This document shows positions 59,686-64,000 of a stretch of DNA of 64,000 nt, in pieces (within the stretch, counting starts at the first letter, position 1; the number at the start of each line of letters is the position of its first letter). The position numbers and the translations under genes were made by a program. The DNA is taken from assembly GCF_004799035.1 (NCBI RefSeq), contig NZ_MWIO01000014.1, positions 149,710-213,709 of the forward strand, written 5' to 3'. The notes under the pieces are model-generated. The model searched no databases, was not told the DNA's origin, and saw nothing but the letters and a program-made list of their open reading frames with translations. The DNA comes from Rhodanobacter lindaniclasticus. GTDB taxonomy: Bacteria; Pseudomonadota; Gammaproteobacteria; Xanthomonadales; Rhodanobacteraceae.

Positions 59686-60927
59686 TCAACCCGTCTTGCC
59701 GTCCGCACGCGGGGTCAGGTAGATCCACGCCGAGCGCAGCACCCACGGCAGGAAGGCCAGCAACCAGCCGTAGGCGGCGATCACCAGCCACAGGTACATG
59801 TCGCCGCCCAGTTCCGCACGAATGCGCAACAAGGCCACGATCTGCAGCAGCACGAAGCACAGCCACGGCACCGCGCCCATCTGCATCGGCCGGCCGGAGT
59901 GGCCCTGGGTCACCCGGGTGACCATCGCCACCAGCATCGAGCCGAAGAAGCCGATGCCCAGCGCATGCAGCGGCGCGCGGCCCAGGATGAACTGGCCGCT
60001 GGTGGCGTAGACCACGTCCTGGATCGCAAACAGCACGAACGCCACCGGCAGCCACGCGAACGCCAGGTGCAGCACCGCCAGGATGCCGGGATGCATCGCC
60101 CGCCACGGCCGCCAGGTCAGCGAATGCCAGGCAAACACCAGCGCCAGCGGCACGTCGACCATGTACAGCCAGCCCAGCTCCCCGCGCCACGACAGCACCA
60201 GGTGCGCCAGCAGCAGCAACCACACCACCGGCATGCTCCAGTCCGGCCGCACCACCGGATAGCCCTTGATCATGTTGCCGGTGAAGAACGGCAGCATGCG
60301 GTGCATCACCGTGAAATAGATCGGCAGCAGCAAGCCGAAGGTGCCGATCCTGACCGCCAGCAGCGCGCACTCCGCCGGCGCGCCGAACAGGTAGGCGAGG
60401 AAGATCGCCAGCCCCAGCGTGCCCAGCGACAGCGCCGCCAGGCACGAGCGCGCGTGCCCCTTGCGCTCGGCCACCGAGGCACGCAGCACGCCGGCCAGCG
60501 TCCACACGCCGATCGCATAACCGAGCAGCATCAGCGCCACGCCCAGCTCCAGCACCCGCGGCAGCGCCAACAGGCCCACGTGGGCCAGCACGTAGCCGCC
60601 GAACAGGCAGCCGGCCACCGGCAGGAAGCGCGTGCGCGGCAGGTCCGGGCGACCCAGCCAGCGCGGGAAGGTGGTCATCAGGAAGCCGAACATGAACAGC
60701 GGGAACAGGCCGTACTGGATCAGCACGCCGTGCGCGTACAGCGGCGGGATCGACGGCTGCGGCCAACCGGCCAGGCCGAACCGTATCGAGGTCAGCTCCA
60801 CCGCCCACCACGCCATGCTCAACATCACCGCGAAGGTGCCGGCCAGGAACAGCGGCCGGTGCGGCGCCGCCGCCAGCAGCCGGGGAATGTCGGCGAGCGG
60901 CGACGAGGTGGGGGGCTGGTCGGACAT
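59686..60927 (-). CDS. nnrS: NnrS
   Basis: A 413-residue membrane protein with about twelve helices. The NnrS signature HALGIGFFGSMLVAMVTRVTQGHSGRPM is present near the C terminus (His and Gly-rich), along with FAVMLSMAWWAV and MFGFLMTTFPRWLG. NnrS carries haem and copper and helps cells resist NO stress. ATG 60927 is preferred over 60960 because transcription from the FNR-type site would start near 60953. It lies 213 bp upstream of nirK on the same strand and is likely its own unit. Confidence 0.9.
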   Translation of the reverse strand: MSDQPPTSSPLADIPRLLAAAPHRPLFLAGTFAVMLSMAWWAVELTSIRFGLAGWPQPSIPPLYAHGVLIQYGLFPLFMFGFLMTTFPRWLGRPDLPRTRFLPVAGCLFGGYVLAHVGLLALPRVLELGVALMLLGYAIGVWTLAGVLRASVAERKGHARSCLAALSLGTLGLAIFLAYLFGAPAECALLAVRIGTFGLLLPIYFTVMHRMLPFFTGNMIKGYPVVRPDWSMPVVWLLLLAHLVLSWRGELGWLYMVDVPLALVFAWHSLTWRPWRAMHPGILAVLHLAFAWLPVAFVLFAIQDVVYATSGQFILGRAPLHALGIGFFGSMLVAMVTRVTQGHSGRPMQMGAVPWLCFVLLQIVALLRIRAELGGDMYLWLVIAAYGWLLAFLPWVLRSAWIYLTPRADGKTG

Positions 60928-60987
60928 GGCGTGATCCCGCGAATGCGAATGACTCCCCATCGTGCCACAGCCAGCCGTGCAAGCCCC

Positions 60988-61001
60988 ATGACCTGCATCA
61001 G
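60988..61001 (-). promoter_or_regulatory. Weak FNR-type site before nnrS
   Basis: ATGAC-CTGC-ATCAG, one mismatch in each half. The centre is 67.5 bp from ATG 60927, at the spacing seen with the stronger sites. Confidence 0.45.
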
Positions 61002-61017
61002 GCACGAATCCGCACCG

Positions 61018-63717
61018 TCAATCGAGCTGGAACAGCGCCAGCTCCGGCCGGTGCAGGCCGAAGCCCTGCACGCGGTTCACGCCCAGCGCGGTCAGCGCCT
61101 GCACGGTGGGCGTGTCGGTGACCCACTCGGCGACCACCTCCAGCCCCAGCCGGTGGCCGATGTCGGTGACCGCCTTGACCATCAGGTGGCTGACCGGATC
61201 GGTCAGCATGTCGCGCACGAAACTGCCATCGATCTTGATGATGTCCAGCGGCAGGTTCTTCAAATAGGTGAACGAGGACATGCCGGCGCCGAAATCGTCC
61301 AGCGCGATGCGGCAGCCGGCCGCGCGCAGCTGCGCCATGCAGCGCGCCACCGCCGAGAGGCTGCGCGCGGCCACCGTCTCGGTGATCTCGAAGCACACCC
61401 GCGAGGGCTCCACGCGATAGCGGCGCAGCCAGTCGATGATGTGCTCGACCAGGGCGGCGTCCTCGATGCTGGCGCCGGAAAGGTTGATCGCGACCAGCTC
61501 CATCGCGCTGCCGGCCGGATGCAGCCGGTCGAAATTCGCCAGCGTGGTCTCGATCACCCAGCGGTCGACCAGCGGCATCAGGCCGTAGCGCTCGGCCGCC
61601 GGCACGAACACGCCCGGCAACACCAGCTCGCCGGACTCCTCGCGGAAACGCAGCAGCACCTCGATGCCCGGCGAACCGCTGCCCGGCGGCAGCGGCCACA
61701 CTTCCTGGTAGGCCAGTTGCAGACGCCGTTCGTCGATCGCCCAGCGCAGGCGGTTGGCCCAGTCCATCTCGCTGCGCCGACGCACGGTCTGGTCGTCGCG
61801 CCCGGAATAGAAATGCGCGCGGTTGCGGCCCATCTCCTTGGCCATGTAGCAGGCGGTGTCGGCCTGCGCCAGCAGGTCGCGCGCCGACACGCCGGAATGG
61901 TCGATCACCACCCCGCCGATGCTGGCGCTGACCATGTAGCTGGTCTGCTCCCAGATGAACACGTAGCCGTCGATGCAGCGGCGAATGCGCTCGGCGCTGC
62001 GTTCGGCCTCGTCGCGGTCGGCCAGGCCGGTCAGCAGCACGCCGAATTCGTCGCCGCCGAGCCGGGCCAGCACGTCGCCCGCACCCAGTTGCCGACGCAT
62101 CACGATCGCCAGCTGCGCCAGCAACTGGTCGCCGGCGGGGTGGCCGGAGGTGTCGTTGACCAGCTTGAACTGATCCAGGTCCACGTACAGCAGCGCGGCG
62201 ATCGGCGAGGCGCGCGGCCCGGCCGCCAGCAGCGCCTGCAGCTGGCGCTCGAACTCGCGGCGGTTGTACAGATCGGTGAGCACGTCGTGGCTGGCCTGGT
62301 AGCTCAGCAACTGGTTGAGCTGACGCTCCTCGCTGATGTCGCTGGCCACCAGCAGCAGCTTGGCGTGGCCGCCCAGTTCCACCCGCGAGATCGCCACGCT
62401 GGCCCAGAAGCGTTCGCCGCCGGCATCCTGCAGCTGCGCTTCCATGCGACCGCAGCCGCTGGTGTCGTGCGCGCGCAGTTGCCGGTGCAGGTCGTCGTCA
62501 TGGAACAGTTCGGGCAGGCGCCGATCGGTGATGCGGTCGCCGAGGCGATTGCGCGAGGCCTGGTTGGCGTAGGTGATGCGCCCGCCGTCGGCATCGGCCA
62601 GCACCACCAGCGCCGGCAGCAACTCGTTCAGCGCGCGGAAGCGTTCCTCGCTCTCGCGGAAGCGCCGGCTCATCCGCCAGCCCAATTCCAGCGCGCGCTG
62701 GCGCGTGCCGACGATGGAATACACCAGCAGCGCCAGCAGCACGCTGGCCAGCACGCCCACCGGCAGCGCCGACTGGCCCCAGTCGAAGCCCGCCGCGTAG
62801 GTCGGGCGCGAGCGCATCACCACGTCGAGCACGCGCCCGCCGTAGGCAAGCCGACGCTCGAAGCGGAAATCGTCGTCGGCCACCGCCGCGGGTGCGGAAT
62901 CGAACATCGGCAGCGCGCGCGTCGGGTCGGTGATGTCGTACAGGGTCAGCCGCAGCTGCCGCCCCGCATCCGGCTGCAGCACGTTGTCGAGCAGCTTGCT
63001 GATGCGGAACGACACCGCGATCGAGCCGCGCATGCGCTCGCGCCGCTGCGCCATGGTGCGCGGCGGATCGCCCGGGCTGAACACCGGCAGGCGCATGGTG
63101 AACCCGTCCGGCGCGCCGGCGCCGGTCTGCTGCACCGGCCGGAACGGCGCGGACAACGCCACTTCGCCACTGTCGCGCGACGCCAGCAGGCCGGCCAGGT
63201 TGCTCGGTTGCGCCGCCACGTCGAGGTCGACCACAGCCTCGTTGCCCTTGCGCGGCCGCACCCAGCGGGTGATGAAATGCTCGCCCTGCGGGCCGCTCTC
63301 GCGCTGTGCGTAGGCCAGCGCCAGCAGGCCGGGGAACTGGGCGCGCGGACGCATGTTGTCGTAGAAATCGGTGAACTCGGTCTCGGTGACTTCGTCCGAG
63401 GCGAGGAACAGCGTCTGCACCGCACGCAGCAGCGATTCGGACTCATGCAGACGGTTCAGCAAGGCCTCATAGGTCTTGCTGGCCATCTCGCCACGCACCA
63501 GCGACTGTTCGGACAGCCGTCGCTGACGCTGCTGCTGGTGTGCGGCAAACGCCAGCATGAGGCCGGCCAGCAATGCCACCACGCCCCACCACGTGGCGCT
63601 GCGACGCCAGCCCGCCGGCACCGCCACGACGGGCTCCGCCGCCCCGCCCGCCCGGCGTTCCGTCCGCGTCGAATGGAGCTCGTGGAGTTCCATGGATTGT
63701 GGCAATTCCGCCGCCAT
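61018..63717 (-). CDS. CHASE-PAS-GGDEF-EAL cyclic di-GMP protein
   Basis: An 899-residue protein. A membrane helix near residues 44-60, an extracytoplasmic CHASE-like sensing region, and a second helix near 320 are followed by a PAS domain, a GGDEF domain (LARLGGDEFGVLL, intact) and an EAL domain with the catalytic motif in the form GIEVLLRF (Glu kept, EAL read as EVL), QTSYM and NLPLDIIKIDGSFV (in context). Both synthesis and breakdown of cyclic di-GMP may occur. It is at the end of the denitrification block and has no clear FNR site. Confidence 0.9.
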   Translation of the reverse strand: MAAELPQSMELHELHSTRTERRAGGAAEPVVAVPAGWRRSATWWGVVALLAGLMLAFAAHQQQRQRRLSEQSLVRGEMASKTYEALLNRLHESESLLRAVQTLFLASDEVTETEFTDFYDNMRPRAQFPGLLALAYAQRESGPQGEHFITRWVRPRKGNEAVVDLDVAAQPSNLAGLLASRDSGEVALSAPFRPVQQTGAGAPDGFTMRLPVFSPGDPPRTMAQRRERMRGSIAVSFRISKLLDNVLQPDAGRQLRLTLYDITDPTRALPMFDSAPAAVADDDFRFERRLAYGGRVLDVVMRSRPTYAAGFDWGQSALPVGVLASVLLALLVYSIVGTRQRALELGWRMSRRFRESEERFRALNELLPALVVLADADGGRITYANQASRNRLGDRITDRRLPELFHDDDLHRQLRAHDTSGCGRMEAQLQDAGGERFWASVAISRVELGGHAKLLLVASDISEERQLNQLLSYQASHDVLTDLYNRREFERQLQALLAAGPRASPIAALLYVDLDQFKLVNDTSGHPAGDQLLAQLAIVMRRQLGAGDVLARLGGDEFGVLLTGLADRDEAERSAERIRRCIDGYVFIWEQTSYMVSASIGGVVIDHSGVSARDLLAQADTACYMAKEMGRNRAHFYSGRDDQTVRRRSEMDWANRLRWAIDERRLQLAYQEVWPLPPGSGSPGIEVLLRFREESGELVLPGVFVPAAERYGLMPLVDRWVIETTLANFDRLHPAGSAMELVAINLSGASIEDAALVEHIIDWLRRYRVEPSRVCFEITETVAARSLSAVARCMAQLRAAGCRIALDDFGAGMSSFTYLKNLPLDIIKIDGSFVRDMLTDPVSHLMVKAVTDIGHRLGLEVVAEWVTDTPTVQALTALGVNRVQGFGLHRPELALFQLD

Positions 63718-63900
63718 GAGGTCCGGTGCGTCGATGGTACAGGAGCAAGATGCGTACGCCCGATGAAGGGCGCACGGCCGCGGGGGACCCGCCTGCCGAC
63801 GGCGACGGATTTCCCCCTTTCCCGGCTATCGGCCGCTGGGCCGGATGATTGAGAGGAAGGCGTGGCGCGGACGGCCTGGCCATGGGTTCTACCCCGATTC

Positions 63901-64000
63901 TGCGGACACTTTCACTAAGCCCCATACTGGGCCAGAGGAGTGTCCATGTCCAAGCGCAAGCGTTACAGCCCTGAATACAAACGGGAGATCGTCGAACGGG
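63901..64000 (+). mobile_element. Left end of an IS3-family insertion sequence
   Basis: GGACACT at 63904-63910 and AGTGTCC at 63939-63945 form a 7-bp inverted pair just before the transposase start, and the open frame that follows is an IS3-type OrfA. The element runs off the window edge, so its length and right end are not visible. Confidence 0.75.
63946..64000 (+). CDS. IS3-family transposase OrfA, N-terminal part
   Basis: The first 18 codons, MSKRKRYSPEYKREIVER, are the start of an HTH_Tnp_1-type OrfA, the DNA-binding subunit of an IS3-family transposase. The ribosome site GAGGAG lies upstream (63935-63940). The gene is cut by the window edge. A transposase at this edge marks a possible boundary of the cluster. 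Confidence 0.85.
   Translation, partial: MSKRKRYSPEYKREIVER

Noticed and set aside
57910..63852. Very long open frame on the plus strand opposite nirK, nnrS and the GGDEF/EAL gene
   Set aside because: It is a high-GC antisense frame with low-complexity His/Arg/Gln content, no motif and no start site, and it covers well-supported genes on the other strand.

Overview
The window is GC-rich, tightly packed bacterial DNA. The gene content suggests a denitrifying gammaproteobacterium of the Xanthomonadales type (Rhodanobacter or a relative). It includes a three-domain copper nitrite reductase with a fused cytochrome c, two kinds of nitric oxide reductase, NnrS, fabA/fabB, nadA/nadB and a deoCABD operon. 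The genus is an inference from gene content. I see no rRNA, tRNA or CRISPR array.

The unifying feature is a regulon for low oxygen and nitrogen oxides. I found sixteen FNR/Anr-type sites (TTGAY-N4-RTCAA, some degenerate). Most lie 60-125 bp before a start codon. One FNR-family regulator gene (23506-24240) is encoded inside the cluster, but its iron-sulfur cysteine pattern is altered.

Layout. 1-6.4 kb: end of a beta-CASP hydrolase, a LOG-family protein, a small cytochrome c, a PepSY/cytochrome b561/two-component operon and a diguanylate cyclase. 6.4-13.2 kb: a second beta-CASP hydrolase, a Cyc2-like fused cytochrome-porin, and an operon for a cytochrome c-dependent NO reductase whose c subunit carries two haems. 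13.2-25.2 kb: a flavocytochrome-like reductase with a b561 cytochrome, a GNAT acetyltransferase, two universal stress proteins, quinol NO reductase, a SirB2/PLP-decarboxylase/TyrA-like operon and the FNR-type regulator. 25.2-32.9 kb: an Mg-type P-ATPase with a short proline-rich leader ORF, then phosphoketolase, phosphotransacetylase and acetate kinase, which together yield ATP from sugar phosphates.

32.9-43.7 kb: copper receptor with its DUF2946 partner, a tandem repeat block, a His-rich periplasmic protein, an SQR-like/adaptor/RND operon, and DUF302/DUF2892 genes beside a BigR/SqrR-type sulfur-sensing ArsR regulator. 43.9-53.3 kb: HD-GYP protein, deoCABD, fabA-fabB and nadA-nadB. 53.5-61 kb: DUF2249 with a polytopic membrane protein, a porin, nirK-nirV-sco and nnrS. 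61-64 kb: a GGDEF/EAL protein and the left end of an IS3-family element.

Together the genes describe a cell reducing nitrite to nitrous oxide by way of nitric oxide, importing copper for the reductases, holding energy by acetyl phosphate and protecting itself by stress proteins. The sulfide-side operon and the Cyc2-like protein suggest that inorganic electron donors may also be used.
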